Notes under the pieces: model-generated | What the model was told of the DNA's origin: nothing | The model's input: the letters and a program-made list of their open reading frames with translations, nothing else | The model's database searches: none | Assembly: GCA_964543275.1 (NCBI GenBank) | Contig: CAZIWW010000025.1 | Span: 1-11,494, forward strand | DNA length: 11,494 nucleotides | Source: CAZIWW01 sp964543275 | GTDB lineage: Bacteria; Patescibacteriota; Minisyncoccia; Moranbacterales; UBA11712 | Direction of reading: 5' to 3' | Translations under genes and position numbers: made by a program | Shown here: one piece after another, positions 11,459-11,494 of the stretch | Numbering within the stretch: position 1 is the first letter of the stretch | Layout of the letters: every line of letters starts with the position of its first letter

Positions 11459-11494
11459 CGTATAACGTCAGGGATATACGAAGTTTTTCTGGAA
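11459..11494. repeat. attC-like boundary element E6 (truncated by window end)
   Basis: Left end of a further copy: box CGTATAACG at 11459-11467, spacer, GATATACGAAG (11473-11483) and the start of hairpin 1 (TTTTTCTGG). The preceding CATTT is also seen before E2 and E4. It shows that the array continues beyond the window. Confidence 0.8.

Noticed and set aside
4186..11494. CRISPR array
   Set aside because: The repeats are 90-150 bp, palindromic, variable inside and separated by whole genes; there are no short direct repeats with uniform spacers and no cas genes.

Overview
The window looks like a chromosomal segment of a reduced-genome bacterium, most likely a Candidate Phyla Radiation (Patescibacteria, Parcubacteria-like) member. 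The hints are a short ~200-residue EF-Ts, an L31 with a long lysine-rich tail, AT-rich genes with few clear Shine-Dalgarno sites, a tRNA without an encoded CCA end, and a tRNA apparently interrupted by a self-splicing intron. The lineage is an inference; no rRNA or phylogenetic marker was searched.

Left part (1-4152) is core translation DNA. On the minus strand, from a near-consensus sigma70-type promoter at 3606-3634, run rpsB (S2), tsf (EF-Ts), a PSP1/RicT-family gene, a membrane-anchored TPR gene and tRNA-Thr(UGU). They are followed by tRNA-like debris and the 5' half of tRNA-Tyr. That tRNA breaks off after U33 of the anticodon loop into what looks like a group I intron running off the left edge. 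Divergently, rpmE (L31) sits on the plus strand behind a large palindrome and ends in a clean terminator at 4121-4150.

Right part (4186-11494) is different. Six copies of a 90-150 bp, strongly structured palindromic element (4186, 5538, 7528, 8266, 10801 and 11459) separate small gene modules. Each well-preserved copy has outer ATAAC/GTTAT boxes, a short unpaired spacer, an inner stem around GATAT, a conserved GAAGTT or GATGTT, and two internal hairpins of variable sequence. This is the architecture of integron attC sites. The modules between them are: a DHH-like protein; an S66 (MccF/LD-carboxypeptidase) gene with a convergent-to-nothing plus-strand pyrF-like gene; a peptide deformylase; a two-gene radical-SAM pair (an RlmN/Cfr-like enzyme and a nucleotidyltransferase fused to a radical-SAM-like domain); and a HIT hydrolase. 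All but the pyrF-like gene are on the minus strand, so each element lies at the 3' end of its module, as in gene cassettes.

Two modules also carry their own extended inverted repeats: 24 bp around def and about 90 bp around the radical-SAM pair. I therefore read the right part as a cassette-array-like accessory region next to the conserved rpsB-tsf/rpmE locus. No integrase is visible here, so the integron reading is an inference; transposon-like or MITE-like origins remain possible.
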